Shown here piece by piece: positions 50,096 through 62,384 of a stretch of DNA of 64,000 nt (positions are counted from its first letter, which is position 1; each line of letters opens with the position of its first letter). The notes under the pieces were generated by a model. It ran no database searches. It was not told where the DNA came from and saw only the letters and a program-made list of their open reading frames with translations. The position numbers and the translations under genes are program-made. The DNA comes from Chaetorhynchus papuensis (Eukaryota; Chordata; Aves; Passeriformes; Rhipiduridae). Where the stretch lies: contig VWYX01000250.1 in assembly GCA_013396525.1 (NCBI GenBank), positions 310,001 to 374,000 of the forward strand, read 5' to 3'.

Positions 50096-51816
50096 GTTTC
50101 TTTATTAGTTTCTAGTCCCATGCTGAATGTATAGAAATCCTGATAGCTTCAGAGTAAAGGCAGTGAAGTGAGACTTTTCTCCCTGCAGCTGTGGTCCTTG
50201 GGGCTGATGAACAGGTCTGAATCCTTGTGGGTGCTTGGAAAAACAGCCTGAATCAGGGGTGGGAGATGACACCTTGCTTTTCTCTGTACAGATATGTTCC
50301 ATTCGTCCTTTCTGGTCAGGATTCTGTGTGTGAAGGGATAAATCATAATCATAAAAGGCAAAAGACATTTTTTACTGAGTACTGATGTTGAAATAATTAC
50401 TGTGACTAATCTGGCCAGTCTTAAATCTTCTCCTTGTAACAGTAAGGATGCCTCAGACAATGCTGTCCACCCATTAGGTAGGCTCAATCCTTTAGCCTCA
50501 ATCAGCCTCTGCAATAGATGATGCAGATTCCTAATATATGTTTCCTCCCAAAGGAGGGGACTGGAGGGCAGTATTTAATGTTTGGGTTATTATGCTCAAA
50601 ATCTTGTGTAATGGCCAGGAGCAAGCACATGATGAATGTAAGTAAAGGCATTGCTAGTATAACTGAAATCATAAAAGTCTAATCATTATTAGACAGGACT
50701 TAACTGTTTCGTAAAAAAATAATCAGTTCCAGTAGTTATGCTCACACTTTTTAGTTTCTACCCCTTTTCCTGGTGTTGTGCTCACTCTTTTGTGGGCCTT
50801 AGGGTTGGTGGTTTCAGTCAGGTGGTGGTGCTGAGAAGTGCTGGATTTTATGACAAATCATTAGCATCCGGAATGGTTTTCTGGGAGGAATATGATGTTT
50901 ATGTTGATGGTTTCTTCTTATTCCCCCTAGGGTCCACTTGTGGTGTTTTTATGTTTTCTAACACTCTTTTAAGCCTTTGCTCATTCTTCATTGGCCTGCA
51001 GCTCCAGGTTGCATCCAAGTAGTCTATACTTGATGTTCTTTTTGTATGTTAGATATTGTTCCTTTGTTTTTTATAAACCCACGTTTGTCCAGCATTTCCT
51101 TTAATTGACCATGAATGAGTTGTTTATGGTGATGAAGTGTCCAGTGCCAGCCTGTGCCCCATTTCTTATCGCCCCCCTGACTGGAATCCTGTATGCCATG
51201 TCCTGTGTCTCCCTCTCTGAAAGTCTCTGATGTTCCAGGCTTGTCTAACTCTATACCACATCCCAGCCTTACAGCCATAAATGTCTAATTCCAGATGGAC
51301 TATTTGCTTGTTAGCTCTCTCTCTCTAGAACTATAGTTGTACCACATGAAGATAAACTTAAGTAAAACAAATCAGCCGTAGGCAACCTGGCCAATTAAAT
51401 TACTGTGTCAGCTAAACCAAATTGAAGTAAAACTGCAGGTGAGCCAAGAAAAGTTCAGGTGGAGAAGGAGACAAAGCTTTGTCCTGAGGCCTTGAAAATT
51501 CAAGACAAGTAGCTAAAGGACTGTTGCTAACAATAGTGCTACCGTATTATTACAGGGCTAGATAGTTATGGGTGAATTAAAACTTAGAGTTTGGGATAAA
51601 TCTTTCCTTTCTTCAGAGAACGGGAGCCAGCAATTCTGTAGAAAAGGCTGTGGCACACAGGGTATTTTCTTGGGGTTGTCTTGTTGGATTGAAGGGCACT
51701 TATATTTTTCATCTGCCTGTATTTGTCAGTCATTTCCTCCCCTCTATCCCTCACCTACATTTCCCTCCTGCTGATCATTTTTTTCTAAATCTGCTCTAAG
51801 TGTTGATGTGTTGAAT

Positions 51817-51967
51817 ATCATAGAATCACAGAATGGTTAGTGTTGGAAGGGACCTTAAAGATCATCTTGTCCCAGCCTTCCTGCCATGGACAGGGACAAC
51901 TTTCCTTAGACCAGGTTGCTCAGAGCCCTATCCAGCCTGGTTTGAATATTGCCAGGAGTGGGGCAAG
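51817..51967 (-). mobile_element. CR1 LINE 3'-end fragment
   Basis: 'atcatagaatcacagaatgg', 'ttggaagggaccttaaagat', 'ttcctgccatggacagggac' and 'tatccagcctggtttgaata' give the reverse complement of a well-preserved CR1 3' terminus, antisense to DLG2. Confidence 0.9.
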
Positions 51968-53520
51968 ATGTCTACAATGGGCAAGATGCTTACAAACCCT
52001 GTGAAATTTGGTGGCTGGGTAGAGACAAGAGAATGAGAATAATTCCCTTTCACCCCACCATCTCCCTTTTCCAGAAAAGTGGAAGCTCTACTCTTCTCCA
52101 TACTGTCCATGCTACTGCAATCCAATTATCACGGCAAGTCAGCGCATTTGTAACTACAGCTTCTTTCTCTGCCAGCAGTTTGGGAATGTGACAGAGACCA
52201 AACATTGCTGGAGAGGAAAAAGTGGTAAAAATGTGGGATGACAGCTGGAGCTGTTGATTGCTGTACAGCTCTGAAGGAAGCCAGGTCTGGATAGCTCTGT
52301 GCCCGCAGCACTGTGTGTTCGTGGGTTATAACATGGGGAGCCCGCAGGGAAACTGCTCCATTCAACTGCTGCAATGAGAAATATCCATCAGTATTAACAC
52401 TGATTTTTGAACCAAGTTGAGGGTGCTTTGCATTCATCCCTAGATGCTCGCCCACCTCTGCATGTTGGTTTATTTTCCTGTGTTTCCCAGCCATCTTTAT
52501 TTCTTCTATTTCCATATGGGACCTCTTGTCCACCCGGCTGAGATCTGTCATCTGCTTTTCTTGGCCATCTAGAAGAGGGATATATGCCAATTTTCAAAGC
52601 ACCCAGGGTACAAAACAGGCTTTGGGAACATAACAGGAGATCAGTGGTAGAGCTACCATTATTCATGGCATTGATACAGATGGGTCAGCATGGAGAACAC
52701 ACAGTCAGCATTTTGAAGCCTATTAAACAGTGATATTCCATGACATATGTATGATGATAGTCACATGAGAGCTCTAAACTACTAGTTCTGTCTAAAATAA
52801 AGTCCAGTTTTGGTCAGGGTTTTTGCAGGTGAACAAGCCTGTGGGCTGTTTCTTTACGTCTGCTGCATTTTAAGCACTAAAGGAAAATTGAAGTTTATCG
52901 GCAAATTCTTCCTGAGAGTTGGCATTAAAGGAGATGTTAGGACATTTTAAATATATATTTTAGAGTGAGGGTAATTGACGGGTCAGCGATGCAGTTCTGC
53001 TTCCTGAGAGTGATTTGCCTTTGATTAGGTTAAGCTTTCCAAATAAAATGTACTATAAGGTAACATGAGGCATGTCAAACTTCATGTTATTTGGTTTTGT
53101 TAGAAATGGAACAGAAAATGAAAAGTAGGTTTAAATTTGTCAAAGCTCAGGCTTATGCAGTGATTAGTATTTTTCTTGTTATTTCACAGCAGGTTGGTGT
53201 GAAGGTGTCTGTTTCCATTGGGGCAACTGCCATTGAGACTGAATTCTCTAAATGCTCACCAAGAAACAAATTCCTGAGTATTTATAGATGTAACAACTAA
53301 CAAATGCTGTTTCACCCCTTCAGCCTTCTCACTCTCATTTATAAAAGCCTTTTCCCTTTGTGATTGGTGGCAAGTATTGCTCATACAATGGGATTTTTGC
53401 CAACAATTCCAAAAGGAACATGATAGATTCCGCGGGAACTGGTTGTACAACCTCAATCACAGTTGTTCCTCTGGCCCACTACTCTATAAATCCCACATTC
53501 TAGTTAATAGATTTATAAAG
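51968..53520 (+). other. DLG2: DLG2 intron, no recognised gene
   Basis: No repeat or exon was recognised. The open frames on both strands near 52.1-52.7 kb overlap each other and show no family signature. Confidence 0.5.
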
Positions 53521-53830
53521 CAGAGTGCCACAAGGGACCATTAGCTCATCTGGCCCGATGGCCCATGCATCACAAGCAATAGCACTTTATGCAGTACCCT
53601 TTACCAAGCCCAGCAGTGTTTATATTTGGATAAAGAATCCTTGCCAAAAAGGCATTCAAGTCTTGGCTTCAATACATCAAAGTAGAAAGAATCAGCAAAT
53701 TTTACAGTAATCTCTATCATTAATGTCTTGGTTAATTGCTTTCCTGGGTAAAAGGTATGGCTTGTTTCTGATTTGAAGTTGCCCAATTACACCTCCCAGA
53801 CATTGTTTCTTGTTATGCCCTTGGTAAATG
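53521..53830 (-). mobile_element. Ancient L3/CR1-type LINE relic
   Basis: The + strand runs 'gtgccacaagggaccattag', 'ctcatctggcccgatggccc', 'ggcattcaagtcttggcttc', 'gtcttggttaattgctttcc' and 'tgtttcttgttatgccctt'. This is the order of the reverse complement of old L3-like CR1 elements shared across amniotes. It is highly diverged and non-coding. Confidence 0.6.
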
Positions 53831-55164
53831 AGAATTTGTTAACACCACTTTATTGTCACCAGGGACATTGCCAAAGAAAAAGCAGTGTTAGAGGAATGGC
53901 TATTTAAATAGAATAAACTCTTCAGGTGCCTCTCAATGAGGCATTTTCATGACAGTCAGTGGTTGTTCTGCCATACCTGTGAGAGTTAAAGTAATCCACC
54001 ATGGCTGCTGCTTTGCCATTGGAATACCCAACATGACATAAAAAAAATTGTGTATTTCCAGTTACACATCTAGAGGTCTGGGTTTTTTTTTTTCTTCAGA
54101 AAAAGAGTCGAAATCTTCTGCTGGCTTACTCATAGAATTATTTCAGTTTTCCTGATCTAAGATCTCCGAACTCTGCACACTTTAGTTTTAGCTAGTTTTC
54201 TATTTTATTCTTCCAGACAAGTCAATGGACTTGCTGAGAATTGAATAATGGTTTAGAATGTCCATCCAGACTAAGTTGGCCTTCTGCTTCTTTTTTTCAT
54301 CCTGTTAAAACATCACCATTCCAGTTTCATCAGTTTCTGCTCTCTTTAGTTCTTGTGAGTCTATGACACCAGCCTCTGAGTGTGCTTGTTCAGGAAATCT
54401 TTGTTAAAATATATGGGATGCAGCATGAAATTATCACATCATTTTCTTCCCAGGTGGGGATACATTAATATCAGTGCACCTCTGTGGAATTGAGCACTTC
54501 GGGTATTTCAAACAGGATCATTTTAGTGTTTTTAGTCCATGGTCCTGCTGTTCGTAAAATAAATGGCTGTCACATATAAAGTAACTTAGACTTTCCTCAG
54601 AAGAACTGAATTACTAATCATAAGCTATTACAAATAAAGAGGAACAGTTTATCTCCCAGAAGAGAGAAACCACAGATGGGAGGAAATGTAGTGGTTAATA
54701 TAACAACAATTCTTGAAATAAGTGAATTGAGAAAAAATAAATGTGGAAAGTAAAACGATTTGCACAGATTTAAAAGAGTAATAAGACAAAATGAGAGAGA
54801 AAAGCAAAGCAAATATGAAATCAGGAATGATGAGAAGTGTTATCTACTATCTATGAGAGATGCACTGAACTTTTTTAGATATATTCTTTTCGTAATCGAA
54901 TGAACAAGGTCTTTTTTAAAAGTGGCCGGATTTTTAATTTCCTATTTAATTTAAAATAATTTTTGTATTATTTTTCTTATTCTGTGTTAATGATTTGGCT
55001 GCAAGAGTGATGTAATTTATGAGCTATTAGGATGATTATGTATTCTTCAGTAAGAACACAGATTGCTGAGTAAACTTGTTCTTGGAAACTGAAATCTATC
55101 CTGCTGATCTAATGATGATGCACTTATGCCCAAGAATTGTATTTGTATTATTGCCAATGTTAAC
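53831..55164 (+). other. DLG2: DLG2 intron, AT-rich; part may be conserved
   Basis: The first 230 bp or so is mixed-composition DNA ('tctcaatgaggcattttcat', 'gacagtcagtggttgttctg') that could be a conserved element. The rest is ordinary AT-rich intron. No exon or RNA gene was recognised. Confidence 0.4.
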
Positions 55165-55435
55165 CTATACAGGATTACAAGAGCTGCCATGCTGAATCAG
55201 TGCAGTTCCGTCCCGTACTGAAAAATCAAAAAAATAATAATCCTGAGGGAATTGCTTTAAACAAAAATCTGCTTTGTTTTCCTGAGCCAAGATGTAGATC
55301 TCAGCAGTGTCTTGTAGCAGTAAGTTTCACAGTCCAATTCTGCTCTATTTATATTTTTTTCCCTCCATTGTGGAAGTACCCACTTCCAGTTCCATTGGCT
55401 GAACCTGTGAGAGGCTCATGTGAGTCACAAGAATT
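55165..55435 (-). mobile_element. Ancient L3/CR1-type LINE relic
   Basis: 'aagagctgccatgctgaatc', then after a gap 'gtagcagtaagtttcacagt', 'ccaattctgctctatttata' and 'ttccagttccattggctgaa' follow the reverse-complement order of old L3-like elements. Similarity is patchy. Confidence 0.45.
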
Positions 55436-56189
55436 TGACCATGGCTATATCTACAGACAAAAGAACATAGTTTTAATTGCTGTGAAGTTTCCAGAGGAAC
55501 CAGGGAACTTGCAAAGGCATGAACCAACAAAACTTTTATGACTGCTGTCCTTAGTGCTTACAGCTTTGCCTTGAAGAACTGTGCCAGTGGCAGAGGTTTC
55601 CTTCCTTGGAACTGTGAAGTTGCAGTATTGCTTCCTCTGTGGGGTATTTCCTTTTTGGAGTCAAACAGGAAGTTCTGTCTTTTCTCAGTCTGTTAGGAGA
55701 AAGATGTAGATGTTCTCAAGTCTGTTTCTTTTTTGAGAACCAGCAAGTTTAGGGATTTTATATTGGCTAAAAATACTGGCTGCATTCGAAGAAGCTGAAA
55801 TGGGATGTCATGACTGATTCAGCCACCATAACATATGCTGTTGTTGGGCTGGGGGCCTGCACAAACCCAAACCACATTCCTGTCCCCCCTCCTGCTGGCT
55901 GTTCAGCCTGGAGAGCTGTGCAGGCAGGTGCTCTGGTTCCCAGAAAGGGGAGGAAAGAAGGGGCAGGGAAGGGGGGAGAGAGATGTCCTTGAGAACCACT
56001 AGTCCTTGTTTCCACAAGCTGGCTCTCCAACAATCATCTGTCTCAGACATCTTGCATGAATTGAAGTAGACGGAGTGACCCAGTACCTCTTCTCCATATC
56101 AGTCATTATCTTATGTATTTCTTTATGTCTCTTCTTGTTTCTTTCCTCACAGAGATGCACAGTCCAAGTATTTTCATGCTCACCAACCT

Positions 56190-56340
56190 TACTGCCCTTC
56201 TTTGAATATTCTCCTCTCTAGCTCTGCTTATGTTCTTCTCACGACCGAGTGATCAGAGTTGCACACCGTGTTCTAGAGAAAAGAGTAACAGTGATTTATA
56301 TAAGGGCACTGCAGTACCTTTGGTAATATTCAGGGTGTCC
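56190..56340 (-). mobile_element. Ancient L3/CR1-type LINE relic
   Basis: 'cttctttgaatattctcctc', 'tctagctctgcttatgttct', 'gatcagagttgcacaccgtg' and 'tgatttatataagggcactg' correspond in order to the reverse complement of the L3-type region containing 'gaccagaactgcacacagta' and 'gatttatataagggca'. It lies in the same orientation as the relics at 53.5 and 55.2 kb. Confidence 0.55.
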
Positions 56341-57890
56341 AATATCTGCATCCAAAGGACTGTCCCTCCTATCTTGGAGTCCCTGAGAAGGTCTCAGGGT
56401 TTAATGATGCGGTTCCCACGTCGCCTCCTTGAATGTGCTGTAGCCCTCAGCTGAAGGGCAGCTTTGGGTGAGTATTCTCTCTTGCCTTCCTTCTGCTCTC
56501 TCATGGCTAAAACTGATACAGGGCTGGAAGAATTCTCCAGCTTGGCTCTCGAGGTCCCATTGCTGGCAGCTCCCAGCCTCATGAGTACGCTCCCTTAGCC
56601 CTGCCCCGCAGTTGGCTGCTACTCACAAGGTGGTCCTGCATGATCCAGGGGCAAACTCCCTGCTCTGCTGATGGGTCCCTGTGCTATCACTGGATTATAA
56701 GGCATCTGTGTTAATTCTGACCAACTTTAGACTTCTGCACTATAGATCAACATATTCAAGAGGAACCTTTTTTTATTGTCAACTTGGAAAAAGAGGCATT
56801 TCCAAGGTAAGAGACGTCCACTGTTTCAGGTGCAGACTTCAGAATAAGAGCAGTTGTGCCTTTGAAGTGCCTCTCCTGGACACACCCACATTGTAGGTGT
56901 CTACACCTGGTAAGACAAGTCCTGCCCTGACTCACAGTCTTCATCTGAATTATTACTGTTTTCTGTCCATTTCTTTTAGAGTGCAAATCTTTTATTCTTG
57001 CCCAGCTCTGGTGTTAAGCCTCATTGGTTTTCATTGGGCATATCATATATAACACAGCAAAAAATAAGCAATCAAACCTGACTTCATAGGTTTTACTTTT
57101 ACCTTCTGTTAATCTTTACCTTCATGACATTAGCAAAAAGAGATAAATGGCCACTGTTCTCTCTCTTTGCATCCACTTTCCAAGTGATGCTGGCAGATTT
57201 CATAAACCTTCCCTTTTTGAAAATTACATCTTTTTAATAAATTACATTTATTATAAAAGCAAGCAATTAAAGTAGCATCTGGTATTTTGTATAGATGAAT
57301 ATGTGTGCAAAATATGTATATTTTGCTTCGCATTACTGTCGTGAAAAAGGTATATTTTATGTTATGTTGCTTTCTTAGGGCATTTCTAGCATACTTATTA
57401 TCCTCATTTGCCTGACACCGGAGGGTTTCACTGGCTATTAACATTCCTTTTTTCCCAAGGGGTAGGAAAGGCTGTTCCAAAGATCCGATGCTAGCTGCAT
57501 TCATCCATCACATTTGTCTGCAGAAGTAGTTGCTATTTCTCTTTAGAGCTGCAGCCCTTCAAGAAGTCTTATGCTGTTAGCTCTCATTTCAGAGCAGCTT
57601 TGTGTCTGGAAAAAGGAGGCAGAAATACCTGAAATGCAGAGGAGGAAACACTTAGGGGTACATGGTCTGAGCCTGCAGTGCTCAGAGATATTGCTCAGTG
57701 AGGTGTTCTGCTGCCCAAGCACATTTCTTGATTTCAGCCTTTTCCTTTCTTCCCTCAACTTCTCCAAGCTTTGCCCCAACTCCTCCTCACCCCTTTATTG
57801 GCAAGGGTGGTTCCCAGCAATTCAGTGGACCAGTACTCTTCTTTCTCATCAAGAAATTGAGTTCTTTCTCATCACTTATTGAGTGTAGAT
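56341..57890 (+). other. DLG2: DLG2 intron, no recognised gene
   Basis: Somewhat more GC-balanced at 56.35-56.65 kb, otherwise ordinary intron. No exon, RNA gene or repeat family was recognised. Confidence 0.5.
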
Positions 57891-58322
57891 TTAGGAAGTT
57901 TGGAGATGACACCAAAGCTGGGTGGGAGTGTAGATCTTCTGGAGGGCAGGAAGGTTCTACAGAGGGATCTGCACTGCCTGGATCAACAGGCCAAGGCCAA
58001 TTGTATGAAATTCAGTCATGAGTCCTACACTTGGGGCACAACAACCCCAGGCAGTGCAACAGGACAGAGTGGCTGGGAATCTGCCCAGCAGAAAGGGGTC
58101 TGGGGGTGCTGGTTGACAGTGGCTGAACACGATCCAGGTGTACCCAGGTGGCCAAGAAGGCCAATTACATACTGGCCTGTATCAGCAGTGGTGTGGCCAG
58201 CAGGACCAGGGCAGTGATTGTCCCCCTGTACTGGGCACTGGTGAGGCCACACCTCGAATCCTGTGTTCAGTTCTGGGCCCCTCAGTACAAGCAAGACATG
58301 GAGGTGCTGGAACATTTCTGGA
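57891..58322 (+). mobile_element. CR1 LINE fragment, 5' part of an LTR-interrupted copy
   Basis: 'aggaagtttggagatgacac', 'caaagctgggtgggagtgta', 'ctgggcactggtgaggccac' and 'gacatggaggtgctggaaca' are the ordered end of the CR1 reverse-transcriptase ORF. Frameshifts and stops break the frame. It breaks off at 58322 and resumes near 58758 with 'cagagaagggcaatgg'. Confidence 0.9.
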
Positions 58323-58757
58323 TGTCATGGTTTAGGAATGATATTCCCAAATTTATTACTCCCACTAAAAGAAATGCACAAGCTGCTGCCCTTCCCGCTC
58401 TGGTGGGAATATAAAAGGCAGAGATAATGGGTTGAGATAAGAACAATTTACTGGAAACAGCAATGAGAAAAGAAAACAAATAGTAACAGCAACAATATTC
58501 ATAACAAAAGTGTATAAAGAGAGGCTGATTTCCATGCAGAATGCTGACCAAGCCCAACTCCATATAGCATGACCCCAAGACAGTGAACAATGGCCAACGG
58601 GTTTGCCCGCCCTGCCACACTTTGTTCCACCAGAGAGGGATACCTTCCATCCCAGAAGCCAGAGAGGAAGCCCCCTTTTCCCTCCTCTGACAATGACATA
58701 AGGTGGTATTGAATAACACAATGTCTTGGCAGCAGATCCAGCCTGGAACCAGGACCT
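58323..58757 (+). mobile_element. Solo LTR of an avian endogenous retrovirus inserted in CR1
   Basis: About 435 bp starting 'tgtcatggtttaggaatgat', followed by 'gataatgggttgagataaga', 'acaatttactggaaacagca' and a TATA-like 'gtgtataaagagagg' near 58.51 kb. The 3' part includes 'ggtggtattgaataacacaa'. The opening and the primer-distal motifs match the general layout of avian ERVL-class LTRs, and no retroviral ORFs adjoin it. It splits a CR1 cleanly. The terminal CA and the target-site duplication are not resolved, so the 3' edge is approximate by several bases. Confidence 0.7.
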
Positions 58758-59196
58758 CAGAGAAGGGCAATGGAGTTGGGCAAGTGTCTGGAGCAAAAGT
58801 CTGATGAGAAGCAGCTGAAGGAGCTGGGGATGTTTAGCCTGGGGAAAAGGGGGACCTTATTGCTGTCCACAATTACTTGAAAGGAGATTGTAGTGAGGTG
58901 GGTGTTGGTCCCTCCTCCCAAGCAGCAGTGACAAGATGAAGGGAAATGGCCTCAAGTTGCACCAGGGGAGGTTTAGTTGTAATAGTATGATTTGTTTTTA
59001 ATGGAAAGGGTTGTAAAACATTGGAACAGACTGTCCAGAGAAGTGGTGGATCACCATCCTTGGAAGTGTTCAAAAGCTGTGTGGATAGGGAACTTGAAGA
59101 CATGGTTTGATGGTGAACATGGTGGTGGTGTTAAGATGACTGTTGAACTTGATGATCTTAAATGTCTTTTCCAAACTTAAAAATTGTGAATATAAT
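58758..59196 (+). mobile_element. CR1 LINE fragment, 3' part of the LTR-interrupted copy
   Basis: 'cagagaagggcaatggagtt', 'gaagcagctgaaggagctgg', 'ggagattgtagtgaggtggg', 'gtccagagaagtggtggatc' and 'ttgaacttgatgatctta', ending with a decayed tail. It continues directly from the CR1 segment ending at 58322. Confidence 0.9.
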
Positions 59197-60257
59197 TTTA
59201 AGAACACTGGCAGTGACACATGCAGAGACACATTTGCTTTCAGTGGCAACCCCTCTTACAAGATCCCATCAGAGGTCTTGGGCTAATTTTGGAAGCTGGG
59301 ATCTGCCACTGCTTGTACAGAAACCATAGGTTAGAAAACCTCTATATCTCTAGAAAACCTCTAAATCTATATCACATTTGAAAGACTCTTACATTTGGTA
59401 CCAACAGTAATTAACAGTCTCTAGAAAAATGTTAATTGTTAATCCCTCTGGAGAAAATTCAGAAATATCCCTGACAGCTTCTGGGGACAACTGAAAGGGG
59501 ACATTTTAAACTGGAGCTTTGATGTGTCTTGTGCTTCTCCTCAGCTGTAGCATGAGGATGGTCATCTGCTTCCACTCTAGAATGGTGTGGGATTTAAAAA
59601 CTATAGATAAACATTTAATACCTGTTACTTTAAATGAATGTTGTACTTGAAGGATTTAAGCTCTATAACTTTACCTGTCCACATCTTTATTTATATTGCT
59701 CTGAGTACCAGTTGTTGTCTGATCCATCCTAAGAGCAGCCGGTAAGAAAAATCTCTGCTCCCTGGCTGGGGAACACACGGAGCAAGAGAATGAAAACATA
59801 TGAATAGCACTTGAAGCCGGTGCATCCAGCCTGTCTGACCATCAGTGCTGATGGGAGTTAGAGCTAGAGAGACATTAGAAAACATCTGAGCCCTCATTAG
59901 CTCCAGTGGGAGGTTGTGTAGAAATTGTGAGTATTTCTAGAAAAAACTGTCTCACAAAGGGGAGCTTTTGATTCCCTGAATTACAAAAACAAGTTTAGGA
60001 GTTCTTTTTGTCTGAGAGTACTTTTACAATGCCTGAGACCATCAAGGAAGGTGATAAACAGAGAAAGAAATAATAAAAGGAAGGAGTCATGGAGAGAGAG
60101 AGGCTGCTGGGATTTGTGTTTCGTTCTTGTGGAGTTGCTTCCCTGGTGAGCTGTAAGGAACTGTCAGCAGCACAAGAGGGGCAAGATCATCTCTCGTTCC
60201 ATGAAGATTACATGAGTGAACATCTGTAGTTAGGAGGAGGAGAAGGAGTCCTGAAAA
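59197..60257 (+). other. DLG2: DLG2 intron, no recognised gene
   Basis: No repeat family, exon or RNA gene was recognised in this roughly 1 kb between two CR1 copies. Confidence 0.5.
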
Positions 60258-60591
60258 AGCATGTAAATATCTAAGGGGTTGTTGTCAAGAGGATGGGGCC
60301 AGACTCTTTTCAGGGGTGTCCAGCAACAGGACAAGGGACACCAGTTCACAAACTGAAACCCGTGAACATCCATCTCAATATGGGGAAAAGCATCTTTACT
60401 TTTAGGGTGACAGAGCACTGGAATAGGTTGCTCAGAGAGGTTATGCAGAGTCTCCTTCCATGGAAATATTCAAAATCCCTCTGGATGTGATCTGTTCGGC
60501 CTGTTCTAGCTGAACCTGCTTTATTAGTGGGGCTGAGGTGATCGCCAGAGGTCCCTTCTGACCCCAGCCATGCAATAATTCTGTGTGATTC
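60258..60591 (+). mobile_element. CR1 LINE 3' fragment, about 330 bp
   Basis: 'tgtcaagaggatggggccag', 'caacaggacaagggacacca', 'gggtgacagagcactggaat', 'gctcagagaggttatgcaga' and 'cgccagaggtcccttctgac', ending 'attctgtgtgatt'. A clear CR1 3' UTR copy in sense orientation. Confidence 0.9.
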
Positions 60592-61129
60592 GCTTCTCCG
60601 GGGCAGCTCTGTTTCCTTCACACAGAGGGGTTAGCAGCCATGGAGAAGAAGGGGTGGAAGAGGGATCCCCAGCCTTAGCCTGCTCCAGCGTGCCAAGCAG
60701 AAGCAAGGAGAAAGCATGGAGGGGAAAATAATTTGCCATGTATCTGTAGATGCTAACAGATGCCTCTCACGAGGGAACAAATTGTCGACTTAAGTCCCAG
60801 TGTGTTCCTGGGTTTGCTTTCTGCTCAAGATACACCATATCCCTAAGTGAGCAGAGGGTGTTGCCTTGCAAGGAGATGGGAAGATTAACAAGGGTAAAAG
60901 TGGTAGAAAGTTTAGAAATACAGAATAATAGTAAAAGAAAAGTTCCAGCTTGGAAAATTCAGTTTCTTACGTCTGGGAAAAATAATCAGAGACTCAGCTG
61001 TTCTGCAGGGGAGAGATACTTACAGAGCACTAGAAATTTAGAAAAAAACAACCCCTAGAGAAAGCAGTGGGAAACCGTTTAGTGGGCTTATATTGGCACT
61101 GAAGAGTATGATTTTGGGGCTACACACAG
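60592..61129 (+). other. DLG2: DLG2 intron, no recognised gene
   Basis: No element or exon was recognised; short chance frames only. Confidence 0.5.
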
Positions 61130-61275
61130 AGGCAAAAACATTATCTTCCAGGGAGGTGATGATCCAGCTGTACATGGCACAGGTGGAACAGTATTGCTGG
61201 TTCTGGCATATCAATGCCAGACTGACGTGGATGAACTGGAGAAATGTGTCAATAGAAAAGAATGGACTGCAGAGA
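61130..61275 (+). mobile_element. Old CR1/L3-type LINE relic
   Basis: 'atgatccagctgtacatggc', 'acaggtggaacagtattgct', 'ggttctggcatatcaatgcc' and 'gtggatgaactggagaaatg' correspond to the CR1/L3 reverse-transcriptase end ('ctgtacatggcactggtgag', 'tgtgtccagttctggtc', 'gacatggaggaactggagag'). Much more diverged than the CR1 copies at 58 and 60 kb. Confidence 0.5.
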
Positions 61276-62384
61276 ATATTTTTTATATATGTGCAAGAAA
61301 GATTATGTATTTTATATGGCTTGGCAGTGGTTTGAGTTAGAATGAATAACATTCTATAAAAACCTGAAGGCAGTAAAAAGCAAGGAGTTAAAAATACATT
61401 TAAGGTGGCAGAATAGGTGTGCGTTTACAGGGTAAAAAGGATCAAGGAGCACATAGTCAAAAAAAACTGAGGACAAGACAGATACGCATAATTGTGAAAT
61501 AGCTCTAAGGGGGAAGCAGTAAATGCCTACCATGGGCACATTTCAGCATCATCAGGAACACGCAGAGATGCCCAAGGTAACTCAGGGGCCAGAGCAAGAC
61601 TGTCCCAGCAGCACAGAGCTTCAAGCAGATCTCTCCAAGCAAGACATCTCTGTTGGTGAGCAACAGATGCATTATTTAGCCTCTAAACATCTCCCAGGTG
61701 TGACTCATTCATGGTTCCTTACATAAATATGGATCTACCTCTCCTGAGTTTTCCAGAGGAAACCTGGTTTGAAAGAGGACCTAGAGGATGAGGGTGTCCT
61801 CCTGGCAAAGTCCTCTGCTCTTTTTTCTGCGGTCGTATTCAGATCTTTTCCGAGTTGTGCCTGACATGACTCCTCCTCTATTGCTACAGAGAGCAATCCT
61901 TCCCTCTCTCCCTTGTGCTCTCTCTCCTGGTCATACTAAAGCCCACAGGGATCTCCTGATTTTCCTAGGATGTGACCAGTCTTCTCTTTCCAGAATAAAC
62001 AAGCAGGACAGCAGACCTGGTAGCTGCTGCTGCTGTCTTTGCCCTGATGAGAGCTGTGCCTCTTCCCCACCTGCCTCCTCAAAAACACGAGAGCATGAAG
62101 ACCTGGTCACACCATTCAGGGCTCTGCTTTTCCTCCACAGGTGCTGGTAATCTGTGATATTTCTGTTTCCTTCAGAAGCGCTGCAGGACTCAGTGTCTGT
62201 TTAGCACCACTGCAGAAGTTCTCATCTCCTTGACTTTGCCACTGGGGTGAAACAGGAGTCCAGTATCCTGTGGCATCACTCGGGAAGGGACTGGTGGACC
62301 CAGGCTGGGCTGGAAGGGTGTCCTGGGCTATGGGGAGGGTGAGGGAAGGCTCTGGGCTGCACCCACAATTCAAGATTTCCAACC
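61276..62384 (+). other. DLG2: DLG2 intron, no recognised gene
   Basis: GC rises modestly at about 61.5-62.4 kb, with overlapping open frames on both strands (for example 61788-62150 + and 62116-62382 -). None carries a recognisable motif. Confidence 0.45.

Larger units (their letters stand above)
39136..51816 (+). other. DLG2: DLG2 intron, long repeat-poor stretch
   Basis: More than 12 kb with no CR1 tail that I can recognise. It holds one MIR-like piece (about 44.15-44.27 kb), short T/A runs and a few long chance frames, such as 44906-45367 in pyrimidine-rich text. A coding-like block near 48 kb is listed separately. The low repeat density may reflect functional constraint or old age. Confidence 0.5.

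Noticed and set aside
52129..52666. Overlapping minus-strand frames of 153 and 90 codons
   Set aside because: Two frames of the same DNA are open at once, neither shows a recognisable domain, and no start or splice context supports either.
58282..58770. 162- and 143-codon minus-strand frames
   Set aside because: They are antisense translations of the CR1/LTR junction and have no coding meaning.
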